Shown: positions 1 to 9,483 of the stretch, one piece after another
How the letters are laid out: every line of letters starts with the position of its first letter
Numbering within the stretch: the first letter of the stretch is position 1
From: Azospirillum sp. 47_25
GTDB lineage: Bacteria > Pseudomonadota > Alphaproteobacteria > RF32 > CAG-239
Direction of reading: 5' to 3'
Assembly (NCBI GenBank): GCA_001917125.1
Contig: MNTU01000044.1
Coordinates: forward strand, 1-64,000
Length of the DNA: 64,000 nucleotides
Program-made: the position numbers and the translations under genes
Notes under the pieces: model-generated
Told to the model about the DNA's origin: nothing
Seen by the model: the letters and a program-made list of their open reading frames with translations, nothing else
The model's database searches: none

Positions 1-1
1 C

Positions 2-914
2 GAGGCCTCTTATACTTATGAGGCTTCAAACTGTCCTGCTCCCCGCAAACTGAGTTCGGAGACCTGCGGCGGCAAACACCGCTGTTACTGTGACACCGCC
101 CAGTATCCTTTTGCCTCATGCAGCGACCCCCAGATTAAAGGAAATGCCTGCACCGATGACGGCGGCACCAGATATGCGACCTGCGTCTGCCCCAATCCCG
201 TCTCAACTCCGTACGGCTGTGAAACTCTTATTATGCCGCTCCCTGCGGAAGCGTCTGCAAGAAAGCCTATGCCGACAACTGCCGCAACCGGACTGCGGTT
301 CAAACCCCGTATGGCTGCGAGAAATATTTTGCCGACTGTTCCTCCAAATGCGAAAAGGCTTATTCCGATAATTGCAGAAACCGCAATGCGGTCTCTGCGC
401 CTTACGGCTGCCAGCAGGTTTACGGAGACTGCCAGTCAAAGTGCGAAGTGGCCTATCCGGACAACTGTCATAACCAAAATGCTGTTTCTATACCCTCAAA
501 CGCCTCTTGTTCTTCTTATTATTCCGACTGTTCATCCAAATGTTCTGCGTGGAAATGTAACTCGGGATATAAACAGTCGGGTAATAGCTGCGTTTGTGCG
601 ACGAGCTGCAATAACACCGTTACATCAAAGCCTGCAAACTCTTATTATACAACATCAAACTGTACGGCTTGCGGCGTCTCTAAAACAATTAATACCGGAC
701 ATCAAACTGTACGGCTTGCGGCGTCTCTAAAACAATTAATACCGGATGGGCATGCAATTCCGGGTATTATAAATCCGGCAGTTCATGCCTGAAATCTTCT
801 TCCGGCGAAGACACGCACAACTGCCCTGGTTCTACAGTTTGGAACAAAACACAGAGGTGCTGTGTTCCTTCAAACTGCAGGCCTTCGGGAGGCTTATCCT
901 GCCCTTGTCTGTAA
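2..914 (+). pseudogene. Cys-rich repeat protein, 3' part, broken by two frame changes
   Basis: The gene enters from the left edge and reads in three successive frames that together make one continuous Cys-rich protein. Frame one (from base 2) ends in a PYGCE motif. Around 225–228 an extra CT dinucleotide in CTCT shifts the frame. Frame two then gives three or four imperfect units of about 34 residues, of the form PYGC–DC–SKCE–AY–DNC–NR–AV. At 653–746 a 47-bp segment is duplicated in tandem; 47 is not a multiple of three, so the frame shifts again. With one copy removed, translation continues as a Cys-rich tail to TAA at 912–914. The regular Cys spacing suggests a secreted, disulfide-bonded or surface protein. 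It could be a true pseudogene, a phase-variable gene or an assembly error. No known family is assigned. Confidence 0.7.
653..746. repeat. 47-bp perfect tandem duplication
   Basis: Two identical 47-bp units (653–699 and 700–746) lie head to tail inside the Cys-rich gene. Each begins CATCAAACTGTACGG and ends AATACCGGA. Removing one restores the reading frame to the final stop. Confidence 0.95.
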
Positions 915-924
915 GATAAAACGA

Positions 925-952
925 AGAACACCGGAAAGCTTTCCGGTGTTCT
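925..952. terminator. Bidirectional intrinsic terminator
   Basis: A perfect 28-base palindrome, with arms AGAACACCGGAAAG and CTTTCCGGTGTTCT, lies between the convergent Cys-rich gene and the LysM/LytM gene. It is followed by T-rich sequence on the plus strand. It probably ends both transcripts. Confidence 0.75.
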
Positions 953-1891
953 TTATTTCGGCAGATAGTTCAGCGGATTGAGCGCTTTGGTTCCCGAACG
1001 TATTTCAAAATGCAGCTGCGGGGTATTGACGCTTCCGGTTGAGCCGGCGGCGGCAATCTTTTCGCCTTTTTTTACTTTTTGCCCTTTTTTGACAAACAAG
1101 CGGTCATTATGGGCATAGGCGGTAATCCAGCCGTCATTGTGTTTGATTAAAATCAGGTTGCCGAAACCTTTCAGCTCGTTGCCGGCATAGGCCACCCGTC
1201 CGGCATCGGCCGCTTTGACTGCGGCGCCGAGTTTGGCTTTGATATTTATGCCGTCATTGTTGCGTCCTTTTCCGATGGTGCCGTAATGTGAAATAACCGT
1301 GCCTTGGAGCGGCCAGGCGAATTTGCTCTTGCGATATTTGCTGACGGTTGCCGTTTTGCGTGCGGCAGCTTTTTTGGTGCTGGCGGCAGCGGTCTTTTTC
1401 GGCGTGCTTTTCCAGAAACTGAAGCCGGAACTCTTCTTGGCCGTTTTAACCGGAGCCGGGGTATGAACTTCGCCGCCGCTCACGCTTCCCGGCAGCGCCA
1501 GCCGCTGCCCGATAGACAACGTATAGGGGGCCTGCAGATGATTGACCCGGCTTAACGTGGTTACGTCAACGCCGTATCTTTTGGAAATGTTATAAAGGGT
1601 GTCGCCTTTGGCCACCGTGTGGAATTTGGCGGTCGGAAGGCGCAGCTGCCGGCCGATAATCAAGGTGTAAGGCGGTGTCAGGTTGTTGATTTCAATCAGA
1701 TCGCGCAGCGGCACATTATATCTTTTGGAAATGCTGTAAAGCGTGTCTCCGCGCTGAACGGTTACCTTGTCGGGTGTGCCGAACCAGTTCCAGTTCAGCA
1801 GCTGAACGCGCCCGGAGTCAAACGAACAACCGGTTGCCAGCCAAAGAACGGCCAACAGGGTAAAATATATTTTGCGGGCTCGGGTAACCAC
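953..1891 (-). CDS. LysM–LytM (M23-like) lipoprotein, NlpD/EnvC-type murein hydrolase activator
   Basis: A 312-aa lipoprotein. The N-terminus has a basic, hydrophobic signal with lipobox LATGC at about residues 18–22. Two LysM peptidoglycan-binding domains follow (about 42–88 and 90–136), each carrying a GDTLY–ISKRY core. After a basic, Ala/Lys-rich linker comes an M23/LytM domain (about 195–312). The residues that bind zinc in active M23 enzymes are replaced: the first His by Asn, the Asp of GxDI by Asn (GINI), and the first His of HLH by Gln (QLHFE). This is the pattern of NlpD/EnvC-type proteins, which activate amidases at the division site rather than cut murein themselves. The gene is monocistronic and convergent with the upstream gene. 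Confidence 0.85.
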   Translation of the reverse strand: MVTRARKIYFTLLAVLWLATGCSFDSGRVQLLNWNWFGTPDKVTVQRGDTLYSISKRYNVPLRDLIEINNLTPPYTLIIGRQLRLPTAKFHTVAKGDTLYNISKRYGVDVTTLSRVNHLQAPYTLSIGQRLALPGSVSGGEVHTPAPVKTAKKSSGFSFWKSTPKKTAAASTKKAAARKTATVSKYRKSKFAWPLQGTVISHYGTIGKGRNNDGINIKAKLGAAVKAADAGRVAYAGNELKGFGNLILIKHNDGWITAYAHNDRLFVKKGQKVKKGEKIAAAGSTGSVNTPQLHFEIRSGTKALNPLNYLPK

Positions 1892-1949
1892 TTTAAAACC
1901 TTCAAAGTTAACTTTACCGCCAGTCTAACCGCAATAATTTAATATTTTG

Positions 1950-2993
1950 TTAGCGTTCGCCCGCTGTCGTTTCCGGAAGGCTGTTTCTTCTTCTGATGTC
2001 AGACGAAATAATGCCGTATTGACGGCTGCGCAAAGCGCTTTGAATATGCCGCCGTACCCGCGCCAGCATAAAATCGGCGCTGTCGTTGTAGTCTTTCCGG
2101 TTGGTGTAAGAGATGACAAACATCTCGGCGTTATATTCGTCCACGCCCTGACTGCGAATGCACTGAATAATTTTGTCCTGCAGGCTTTGGCTCATTTCAA
2201 CCGCTTTGCCGCGGGGCGTTTTGTTTAGCACAATGCCGAATTTGGTCTTGTCAAACCGCCCGACCCAGTGCTCTTTTCCGGCTTCCTGCAGGCAGAGTTC
2301 GGCCACGTTTTTCAGCATTCGGTCGCCGGTTTCAAAGTCGATTCCTTTATTGATGAAATCGTAAATGTCGCACAGTTCAACCACCACCAGCGAAAAATCG
2401 GTGTTATAACGTTTGGCCAGTTTGGCGTCGTGTTCCAGACGCTCCAGAAAACCGGCCTCGTTGAGGATGTCTGCCGTTAGCAGAATGTCGCGGTTTTGGT
2501 AGATTTTGAGTTTTTCCTGCAAAACTTCCGCCTGGCTGTAATCTTTGCACATCATGCTCATGCCCTCGCAGGCCAAAACCTCGTTTAACAGCGGGCGGTG
2601 GCGGCAGCGCATCAGATATTTGCCGCCGTCTTTGTGCAGCATAATCAGGTCGGTATTGACGGTAGATTGGTTTTTCCCGACTTTGCTCAGTGTGGAGAAA
2701 AGCGTTTTCTGGTTGGCGTCGCTGTTTTCAAACAAAGTGCCCAGCAGGGGATGGTCTATCAGCTCGTCTTTGCCGAAACCGGTAATTTTAAGCGTCGCGT
2801 CATTGACATAAGTAATGATCATATCCCGGTCAACCTTAAAATAAATGTCGCTGAGTGTCGGGCTGTTCTGAGTTGTCTGCCTTTCGTTTTCCTGCAGCAG
2901 CTCTTTCAGATTCTTTTTGAGAACCGTCAGCCGCCGGTTGAGGAAAAGGGCATAAACAGCCAAAACGCCGCAGAGTAAACTTGTGTAAATCAT
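1950..2993 (-). CDS. Membrane-anchored PAS / degenerate GGDEF protein
   Basis: About 347 aa. The ATG at 2993 is preferred because AGGTG lies just upstream; a TTG at 3038 would add 15 residues but has no ribosome binding site. One N-terminal transmembrane segment (MIYTSLLCGVLAVYALFL) is followed by a short coiled coil. A PAS-like domain comes next (about 45–150, with VDRDMIITYVNDATLKITGF), then a GGDEF-fold domain (about 170–310). The GGDEF signature is replaced by a GRFDKTKF-like sequence, so diguanylate cyclase activity is unlikely. A sensory or c-di-GMP-independent signalling role is inferred. It is divergent from sufB, with a 180-bp shared upstream region. Confidence 0.7.
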   Translation of the reverse strand: MIYTSLLCGVLAVYALFLNRRLTVLKKNLKELLQENERQTTQNSPTLSDIYFKVDRDMIITYVNDATLKITGFGKDELIDHPLLGTLFENSDANQKTLFSTLSKVGKNQSTVNTDLIMLHKDGGKYLMRCRHRPLLNEVLACEGMSMMCKDYSQAEVLQEKLKIYQNRDILLTADILNEAGFLERLEHDAKLAKRYNTDFSLVVVELCDIYDFINKGIDFETGDRMLKNVAELCLQEAGKEHWVGRFDKTKFGIVLNKTPRGKAVEMSQSLQDKIIQCIRSQGVDEYNAEMFVISYTNRKDYNDSADFMLARVRRHIQSALRSRQYGIISSDIRRRNSLPETTAGER

Positions 2994-3062
2994 GAACACC
3001 TGCCGTTGGTTAAATGTGAAAACTGATTTTAGCGCCAAAAACTAAATATTTGTTAAAAATGG

Positions 3063-3091
3063 TTGCATTTTGCGGCAAAAATCCCTAATTT
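3063..3091 (+). promoter_or_regulatory. Possible sigma-70 promoter for the suf cluster
   Basis: TTGCAT (3063–3068) and TAATTT (3086–3091) are separated by 17 bases, about 85 bp upstream of sufB. No IscR or Fur box could be recognised with confidence. Confidence 0.25.
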
Positions 3092-3174
3092 AAGCCTGAA
3101 AAAGGAAATTTACGCGATTTTAACCGTTTGCGGCTATAACTGAACAGTTAAAATTAAAACTTCGGGAAAGCGGA

Positions 3175-4626
3175 ATGAGCAGCAAAGAGCAGCCCCAAAT
3201 CATTGACGAGAGCGGCGACAAATATAAATACGGCTTTGTGACGGACATTGATGCCGATACGGTGCCTATGGGACTGAATGAAGACATTATCCGTCTGATT
3301 TCCCGCAAAAAAGGCGAGCCGGACTGGCTGCTGGACTGGCGTTTGAAAGCTTATGAGTTCTGGCAGACGATGAAAGAGCCGTCTTGGGCCAAGCTGACTT
3401 ATGATAAAATCGATTATCAGAGCCTTTGCTATTACTCGGCGCCCAAACAAAAGGCGGCGCCCAAGAGTCTGGACGAAGTCGATTCGGAACTTTTGAAAAC
3501 TTATGAAAAACTCGGCATTCCTCTGAAAGAGCAGGAGGCATTGGCCGGCGTGGTTGCGGTTGACGCCGTTTTTGACAGTGTTTCGGTCGCCACCACCTAT
3601 CGGGCCAAACTGGCGGAACAGGGCGTTATTTTCTGCTCCATTTCCGAAGCCGTTCGCGAGCATCCCGATCTGGTGCGCCGCTATCTCGGTTCGGTCGTTC
3701 CTTATACCGACAATTTTTTTGCCTGCCTGAATTCGGCAGTCTTTACCGACGGATCGTTCGTTTATATTCCCAAAGGCGTCCGCTGTCCGATGGAATTGTC
3801 GACTTATTTCCGCATTAACGCCAAAAACACCGGACAGTTTGAGCGCACCCTGATTATTGCCGAAGATGACAGCTATGTCTCTTATCTTGAGGGCTGCACG
3901 GCACCCCAGCGTGATGAAAACCAGCTCCACGCCGCAATTGTTGAAATTGTTGTTCTTAATAATGCCGAAGTCAAATATTCGACCATTCAGAACTGGTATC
4001 CCGGCGATAAGGACGGCAAGGGCGGGGTCTATAATTTTGTTACCAAACGCGCCGCCTGCCGCGGTGTCAATGCCAAAATATCCTGGACGCAGGTTGAAAC
4101 CGGTTCAGCCGTCACCTGGAAATATCCCTCCTGCGTGCTTCAGGGCGACAATTCGGTCGGCGAGTTCTATTCGGTGGCCATCACCAATAACCGCCAGCAG
4201 GCCGACACCGGAACCAAAATGATTCATATCGGCAAAAACACCACCTCGAAAATTATATCCAAAGGAATTTCTGCCGGTTTTTCCAACCAGACTTATCGCG
4301 GTCTGGTTCGGGTGGCTCCCCGGGCTTCCGGCGCGCGCAACTATTCGCAGTGCGACAGCCTGTTAATCGGTGCCGACTGCGGTTCGCACACCGTGCCTTA
4401 TATTGAAAACCGCAATAAAACGGCGGTTATCGAACATGAGGCCACCACCTCGAAAATCAGCGACGAGCAGCTTTTTTACTGCCGCCAGCGCGGCATCGGC
4501 GAAGAAGAGGCCGTCAGTCTGATTGTCAACGGCTTCTGTAAGGAAGTCATGCAGCATCTGCCGATGGAATTTGCCATTGAGGCAGCAAAATTAATCAACA
4601 TCAGCTTAGAAGGAAGTGTAGGATAA
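3175..4626 (+). CDS. sufB: Fe-S cluster scaffold subunit SufB
   Basis: A 483-aa cytoplasmic protein of the SufBC2D scaffold that assembles iron-sulfur clusters. It has the family's usual length and core. The conserved catalytic Cys (E. coli Cys405) is visible as Cys393 in [11 protein letters not shown], followed by GSHTVPYIE and the [13 protein letters not shown] motif shared with SufD. The start has a GGGAAAG-type binding site upstream. It is the first gene of a run of same-strand genes: sufB, a 52-aa protein, sufC, sufD, sufS. No iscR-like regulator lies upstream, unlike many alphaproteobacterial suf operons. Confidence 0.97.
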   Translation: MSSKEQPQIIDESGDKYKYGFVTDIDADTVPMGLNEDIIRLISRKKGEPDWLLDWRLKAYEFWQTMKEPSWAKLTYDKIDYQSLCYYSAPKQKAAPKSLDEVDSELLKTYEKLGIPLKEQEALAGVVAVDAVFDSVSVATTYRAKLAEQGVIFCSISEAVREHPDLVRRYLGSVVPYTDNFFACLNSAVFTDGSFVYIPKGVRCPMELSTYFRINAKNTGQFERTLIIAEDDSYVSYLEGCTAPQRDENQLHAAIVEIVVLNNAEVKYSTIQNWYPGDKDGKGGVYNFVTKRAACRGVNAKISWTQVETGSAVTWKYPSCVLQGDNSVGEFYSVAITNNRQQADTGTKMIHIGKNTTSKIISKGISAGFSNQTYRGLVRVAPRASGARNYSQCDSLLIGADCGSHTVPYIENRNKTAVIEHEATTSKISDEQLFYCRQRGIGEEEAVSLIVNGFCKEVMQHLPMEFAIEAAKLINISLEGSVG

Positions 4627-4630
4627 AAAA

Positions 4631-4789
4631 ATGTCTAAAAGCAAACAACAAGAAATGTTAGAAGTTTTAACCAGGATGTCGGTTGTTGCCGCGGAAATTT
4701 TGCAAAACAGCGAGCATGACGGCCATGCCAGCGAAGAAGATGTCAAAAATCTGCTGACCCGGCTGAAAGCAGCCTATGCCGCTGAATAA
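4631..4789 (+). CDS. 52-aa protein between sufB and sufC
   Basis: A short ORF begins 4 bp after the sufB stop and ends 22 bp before sufC. The protein starts MSKSKQQEMLEVLTRMSVVA and is acidic, helical and soluble-looking, with NLLTRLKAAYAAE at the end. It has no Cys and no membrane segment. The tight spacing within the operon, codon use like its neighbours and the intact frame support it as a real gene. The product is not recognised. A SUF accessory or a small stabilising partner is possible, but only context supports this. Confidence 0.65.
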   Translation: MSKSKQQEMLEVLTRMSVVAAEILQNSEHDGHASEEDVKNLLTRLKAAYAAE

Positions 4790-4811
4790 CCTTTTGCCAT
4801 AAGGAAACGAA

Positions 4812-5570
4812 ATGAAAACACCATTGCTGGAAATTGAAGATTTATATGCCCGGGTCGGCGATAAGGAAATCATCAAAGGCTTTAACCTGACGATTAACGA
4901 AGGCGAAGTTCATGCGATTATGGGGCCGAACGGGGCGGGTAAATCGACGCTTTCCTATGTGCTGAGCGGCAAACCCGGTTATGAGGTTACCGGCGGCAGC
5001 GTCCGTTTCAAAGGCAAAAACCTGCTGGCAATGCCGGCGGAAGAGCGCGCCCGCGAAGGTGTTTTTCTGATTATGCAGTATCCGGTTGAAATTCCCGGCG
5101 TTCCGACCTCCACTTTTTTAAAGCATGCGGTCAACGCCGTCCGCGCTCACCGAAACGAACCGGAACTTGATAACGTGCAGTTTATCAAACTTCTGCGCGA
5201 AGAGGGCAAAAAGCTGGGCATAGATAACGATATGCTCAAGCGTTTTGTCAATGTCGGTTTTTCCGGCGGCGAGAAAAAACGTCTTGAAACCTTGCAGATG
5301 GCGATTCTCAAACCGTCGTTCGCTGTTTTGGATGAAGCCGATTCCGGTTTGGATATTGATGCTCTTAAAGTTGTGGCTGACGGCGTCAATGCGCTGCGTG
5401 ACGAACACCGGGCCATGCTGGTCATCACCCACTATCAGCGGCTGCTGAACTATATCGTCCCCGATTTTGTTCATGTTTTTGCCGACGGGCATATTGTAAA
5501 ATCCGGCAACAAGGATTTGGCTTTGGAGCTGGAAGAAAAAGGCTATGCCGAATTTGTGAAAGAAAAATAA
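4812..5570 (+). CDS. sufC: Fe-S cluster assembly ATPase SufC
   Basis: A 252-aa ABC-type ATPase of the SufBC2D complex. Walker A is GPNGAGKST, the signature motif is FSGGEKKR, and Walker B runs into LDEADSGLDID, followed by the switch His in ITHYQR. ATP hydrolysis drives rearrangement of SufB–SufD during cluster formation. The start is ATG with AAGGAAACGA upstream. The stop is immediately followed by the ATG of sufD, so translation is probably coupled. Confidence 0.97.
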   Translation: MKTPLLEIEDLYARVGDKEIIKGFNLTINEGEVHAIMGPNGAGKSTLSYVLSGKPGYEVTGGSVRFKGKNLLAMPAEERAREGVFLIMQYPVEIPGVPTSTFLKHAVNAVRAHRNEPELDNVQFIKLLREEGKKLGIDNDMLKRFVNVGFSGGEKKRLETLQMAILKPSFAVLDEADSGLDIDALKVVADGVNALRDEHRAMLVITHYQRLLNYIVPDFVHVFADGHIVKSGNKDLALELEEKGYAEFVKEK

Positions 5571-6785
5571 ATGGGCGGACTGGTGCAAAATATCTCTCAT
5601 GAGCAGACGGCAGAATGGCTGCAAAATGCCCGCCGCCGGAGTCTTGAGGCTTTTGAGCGTCAGGGACTGCCGACGCCGAAAACCGAAGCCTGGAAATATA
5701 CCAAACTGCGTGACTTTAAAGCCGATGATTATGAAATTGCCCGAGAGCATACGCCCCGGCAGAAAGTTGAGTTTCCGTTTCCGGTTTATGAACTGGAGTA
5801 TGTCAACGGCAATTTGGTAACATACGGCGAGGCCTTGCCGGAAGGAATGAAACTGAAACCGCTGTCCGAAGCCGGGGAATATCTGAACCGGCTGGCGGAT
5901 ATTGAAAATTATCCTTTCGCCGCATTGAACGGCAGCTGTCTTGAACAGGGTTTCCTGCTGGAAATCAAGCCGGGTGCCAGATTCGACCGCCCGCTGGTCC
6001 TAACTTATTTTACCCGTCCGGAAGGGCGCAACCTGCTTGAAAATATCCGTAACATCATAGTTGTCGGTGCCGGTTCCGAAATCGATTTGATTGAATATTA
6101 TCACTACGCCGGCGAAGTCAAATCGCGCTATTTGCTGAACCAGGTCAATGAAATTTTTATTGCCGCTGACGCCGTCGTTAATCATTACAAATATCAGAAC
6201 GAGGCCTTTAAAGCCAATCATATTGCGCTCCATGCGGTGGAGCAGCAGGCCGGGTCGCAGTATAATGCTTTCTGTCTGCAAAAAGGCGCCAATATCGCCC
6301 GTAACGAAACCAAAATCAGACTGCTCGGCCGTGAAGCCCGCGCCCGGGTGGATGCCGCTTATCTGATGAACGGCTGGGCCACGATTGACACCACCACCGA
6401 CATTGAGCACCTTGAACCGGAAACTTATTCTTCACAGTTGGTAAAAGGTGTGGTCGGCGGAGATGCCAAAGGCGTTTTTCAGGGTAAAATCCACATTGCG
6501 CCCCATGCGGTCAAAACCGAAGGCACCCAGCTGCATAGGGCGCTTCTGCTGAGTGACAGCGCCGAAATTGACGTTAAGCCGGAACTTGAGATTTTTGCCG
6601 ATGATGTTAAATGTTCGCACGGCGCCGCCAGCGGCGAACTTGATGAAGAACAGCTTTTTTATATGCAGGCGCGCGGTATCGGCCGTGACGAAGCCAAGCA
6701 GCTGTTGATTGACGCTTACCTTGAAGATGTCTTTTGCCGGATTGCTTCCGAACCGATTCGCTGTTGGCTTCAGGGGTTGAAATAG
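5571..6785 (+). CDS. sufD: Fe-S cluster assembly protein SufD
   Basis: A 404-aa partner of SufB in the SufBC2D scaffold. The N-terminal helical part contains PTPKTEAWKYT, typical of SufD. The C-terminal beta-helix contains DDVKCSHGAASGELDEEQLF, which holds the conserved His of the SufB–SufD interface. The ATG abuts the sufC TAA with no gap. A 75–80-bp stretch without a coding call separates it from sufS. Confidence 0.95.
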   Translation: MGGLVQNISHEQTAEWLQNARRRSLEAFERQGLPTPKTEAWKYTKLRDFKADDYEIAREHTPRQKVEFPFPVYELEYVNGNLVTYGEALPEGMKLKPLSEAGEYLNRLADIENYPFAALNGSCLEQGFLLEIKPGARFDRPLVLTYFTRPEGRNLLENIRNIIVVGAGSEIDLIEYYHYAGEVKSRYLLNQVNEIFIAADAVVNHYKYQNEAFKANHIALHAVEQQAGSQYNAFCLQKGANIARNETKIRLLGREARARVDAAYLMNGWATIDTTTDIEHLEPETYSSQLVKGVVGGDAKGVFQGKIHIAPHAVKTEGTQLHRALLLSDSAEIDVKPELEIFADDVKCSHGAASGELDEEQLFYMQARGIGRDEAKQLLIDAYLEDVFCRIASEPIRCWLQGLK

Positions 6786-6866
6786 CAATAATATTAAGTT
6801 GCACCGTCCGCCGTCAGGGTATATATAAAGATAAATCCTCCTTTTAGCAATTGAAAGCGTTTGAAA

Positions 6867-8084
6867 ATGTATGATGTATATGAAATCCGCAAAGATTTTC
6901 CTGTCTTGGCAGAGAAGATTCACGGCAAACCGAATGTTTTTCTCGATTCGGCGGCTTCGGCGCAAAAACCGGTCTGTGTGCTGGATAAAATGAATGACAT
7001 CTGCCGCCGTTGTTATGCCAACGTGCACCGCGGCATCTATCAGCTTTCCGAAGAAACAACCACGGCTTATGAAAACGCGCGGGAGATTGTTCGCCGTTTT
7101 ATTAATGCTGCCTCTGCCGATGAAATTGTTTTCACCCGCAACGCGACGGAAGCGGTTAATCTGGTGGCGGCAACCTGGGGGCGTAAATTTCTCAAGCCCG
7201 GGGATGAGGTTTTGATTTCTCAGGCCGAGCACCACGCCAATCTGGTGCCCTGGCAGATGCTCCGCGATGAAATCGGCTTTACGCTGAAAATTTTTCCGAT
7301 AGCCGACGACGGCAGTTATCTGGAAGAGGAATATCTCAAAGCGCTGACACCGCGGACAAAACTGGTTGCGGTCACCGGCATGTCCAATGTTTTGGGCACG
7401 ATTTTTCCGGTTAAACGGATGGCGGCTCAGGCACATCGGCAGGGGGCGCTGTTTCTGGTCGATGCCTGCCAGTATATTGTTCACCAGCCGGTAGATGTGC
7501 AGGATTTGGACTGCGATTTTCTGGCCTTTTCCGGTCATAAAACTTACGGTCCCACCGGCATCGGTGTCTTATATGGCAAATACAAGGTTCTGGAAACCAT
7601 GCCTCCCTATCAGTGCGGCGGGGATATGGTTGATACCGTGACCTACGACAAAACCACCTTTATGCCGCCTCCGGCACGGTTTGAAGCAGGAACGCCGGCC
7701 AGCGTTCAGGCAATCGGGCTGGGCGAAGCCCTGAATTATATGCAAAAACTCGGCATGAATAATATTAAGGCGCATGAAGACGGGCTGACTGCTTATGCCC
7801 GCGAACTGTGGGGCAGCCTTCCGGGGGTTACCCTGGTGGGAACGGCCAAAGAGAAAGGCGGCGTTTTTTCTTTTGTCGTTGACGGCATTCACCCGCAGGA
7901 TTTGGCTTTCGTTTTGGATAAAGAGGGCATTGCCGTGCGCACCGGGCATCATTGCGCCGAGCCGCTGGTACACCGCATGGGCTATGAAACCGTCGCCCGG
8001 GCATCTTTCGGGCTTTACACCGTCCGGGAAGATATCGAAGCGCTGCCGCCGGCAATCCGCAAAGCGCAGAAAATGTTTCTCTGA
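6867..8084 (+). CDS. sufS: Cysteine desulfurase SufS
   Basis: A 405-aa PLP-dependent class V aminotransferase-fold enzyme that removes sulfur from cysteine for cluster assembly. The PLP-binding Lys is Lys225 in SGHKTYGPTG, and the active-site Cys is Cys363 in RTGHHCAEPL (type II desulfurase loop). ATG at 6867 is preferred to the in-frame TTG at 6861, because the family usually begins close to this point. It belongs to the same-strand SUF run. The sulfur acceptor SufE is encoded further downstream. Confidence 0.96.
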   Translation: MYDVYEIRKDFPVLAEKIHGKPNVFLDSAASAQKPVCVLDKMNDICRRCYANVHRGIYQLSEETTTAYENAREIVRRFINAASADEIVFTRNATEAVNLVAATWGRKFLKPGDEVLISQAEHHANLVPWQMLRDEIGFTLKIFPIADDGSYLEEEYLKALTPRTKLVAVTGMSNVLGTIFPVKRMAAQAHRQGALFLVDACQYIVHQPVDVQDLDCDFLAFSGHKTYGPTGIGVLYGKYKVLETMPPYQCGGDMVDTVTYDKTTFMPPPARFEAGTPASVQAIGLGEALNYMQKLGMNNIKAHEDGLTAYARELWGSLPGVTLVGTAKEKGGVFSFVVDGIHPQDLAFVLDKEGIAVRTGHHCAEPLVHRMGYETVARASFGLYTVREDIEALPPAIRKAQKMFL

Positions 8085-8152
8085 ATGCGCTCAAAACCTT
8101 GACAACATGCTGTAAAAGCATATAACTGCATGCAGAAGTAAAGGATAAACAC

Positions 8153-9043
8153 ATGCAGAATTACTGGTGGATATTGGCAATTGCATTAAGCCTGCTGACC
8201 TCGGCTTATGTCTATGTGAACCAGTTTGTCAAAATCAAAGGGTCGCTGCTGATGGTTTACCGCGGGCTGGGAACGGCTGCGGTGCTGCTGCCTTTCGTTT
8301 TTTGCTTTGCCCCGATTCACAACTGGGCTTTTTATGCCTTATGTGCGGCACAGGGATTGGTCATTTCTTTGGGCGATAACCGGATTTTGAACGGAGCCAA
8401 AACTTTCGGCGCTCAGGTAACCAGCCTGATTCACCCGCTGAGCATTGCTCTTATCTTTGTTTTCTGGATGCTGCTGCACCCGGCTGATTTTGCGGCGCTG
8501 GGACGGGAGCCTTTGCACTTGTTGCTGATTTTGGCCTGCCTGCTGGGAACGACCGCCGCTTTAATTCTGATTTGTCGGGCAAAGGCCAGCCGCAAAGCGC
8601 TGGGCTTTTTGCTGGTCGGAATGTTCTGCGAAATTTTTATTGATGTCACCAACAAGGAGACCACCCACCTCGGCGCCGAAAATCTGGTCTCGGCAATTTA
8701 TTACTACACGCTGATTACCTCGCTGGTTGCCGGCAGCGTCAATCTGGCGGTCCATCTCGGCAAGGGGCACCGCCTGCCGGAATTCTGGAGCCGGAAAAAC
8801 CTGCGCTTTGCCTGGTTTTTTATGCTTTTTGCCATTGTTCACGGCATGCTCAAAACCTATACGATGTATCTGACGCCGAACCCGGCCTATGTGGCGGCGA
8901 TTGTCCACGCTTATCCGGTGTGGATTTTATTGTTTAACGGCTTTCAACGCGAAAATAATTATATTAAAATCAAACCGCAGCTGATTTTACTGCTGCTGAT
9001 ATCGATTGTCGGTCTGATTTTTCTGACCGGCCATCAGCATTAA
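8153..9043 (+). CDS. DMT/EamA-type integral membrane permease
   Basis: A 296-aa polytopic membrane protein with about ten hydrophobic segments in two repeated halves, the layout of the drug/metabolite transporter superfamily. It begins MQNYWWILAIALSLLTSAYV. The substrate cannot be told from sequence. It lies inside the SUF gene run, 69 bp after sufS and 11 bp before the SufT-like gene, so it is probably co-transcribed. A role in sulfur or metal supply is conceivable but unproven. Confidence 0.7.
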   Translation: MQNYWWILAIALSLLTSAYVYVNQFVKIKGSLLMVYRGLGTAAVLLPFVFCFAPIHNWAFYALCAAQGLVISLGDNRILNGAKTFGAQVTSLIHPLSIALIFVFWMLLHPADFAALGREPLHLLLILACLLGTTAALILICRAKASRKALGFLLVGMFCEIFIDVTNKETTHLGAENLVSAIYYYTLITSLVAGSVNLAVHLGKGHRLPEFWSRKNLRFAWFFMLFAIVHGMLKTYTMYLTPNPAYVAAIVHAYPVWILLFNGFQRENNYIKIKPQLILLLLISIVGLIFLTGHQH

Positions 9044-9054
9044 GGATGGAACGA

Positions 9055-9477
9055 ATGAGTGAAGAGAACAACAATCCCCATGAAGCCGATTTGCTGGATG
9101 CCATGACGCTGTCTCCGGCCGAAAAGCAGGAATATATTGCCGTCGCCGGCTCTCCCAAACCGGCTGATGAAAAAACGGCTTCCCGGGAAGATGTTATTGA
9201 GGCGCTGAAAACCGTGTGCGATCCCGAGATTATGATAAATATCTGGGATATGGGGCTGGTTTATGATATTCGTATTGCCGACGACGGCAATGTTGAAATC
9301 GATATGACGCTGACGGCGCCGGGTTGTCCGGTAGCCGGCATTTTGCCGCAGCAGGCGGCCGATGCCGTTGCTCTGGTTGAGGGAACCGGCATCGTTACCG
9401 TCAAAATCGTCTGGGAGCCGGCCTGGTCGATGGAGCGCCTGAGCGAAGACGCCCGGGCCATGATGGAATTGTTTTAG
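9055..9477 (+). CDS. SufT-like DUF59/MIP18 family protein
   Basis: About 140 aa. The C-terminal DUF59 domain contains the family signatures CDPEIMINIWDMGLVYDI and LTAPGCPVAG, the latter with the conserved Cys. The N-terminal 45 residues are a variable acidic extension. DUF59 proteins such as SufT act in Fe-S protein maturation. ATG at 9055 is preferred because AAGGA lies 8–9 bases upstream; the earlier in-frame ATG at 9046 sits on top of that site. It is placed between the permease and sufE. Confidence 0.85.
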   Translation: MSEENNNPHEADLLDAMTLSPAEKQEYIAVAGSPKPADEKTASREDVIEALKTVCDPEIMINIWDMGLVYDIRIADDGNVEIDMTLTAPGCPVAGILPQQAADAVALVEGTGIVTVKIVWEPAWSMERLSEDARAMMELF

Positions 9478-9483
9478 GGGGAA

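Noticed and set aside
240-640. Repeats in the Cys-rich gene as a CRISPR array
   Set aside because: The units are diverged protein-coding repeats of about 100 bp without constant repeats and unique spacers, and no cas gene is near.
3039-3174. IscR or Fur binding site upstream of sufB
   Set aside because: No sequence matched known boxes well enough to call.
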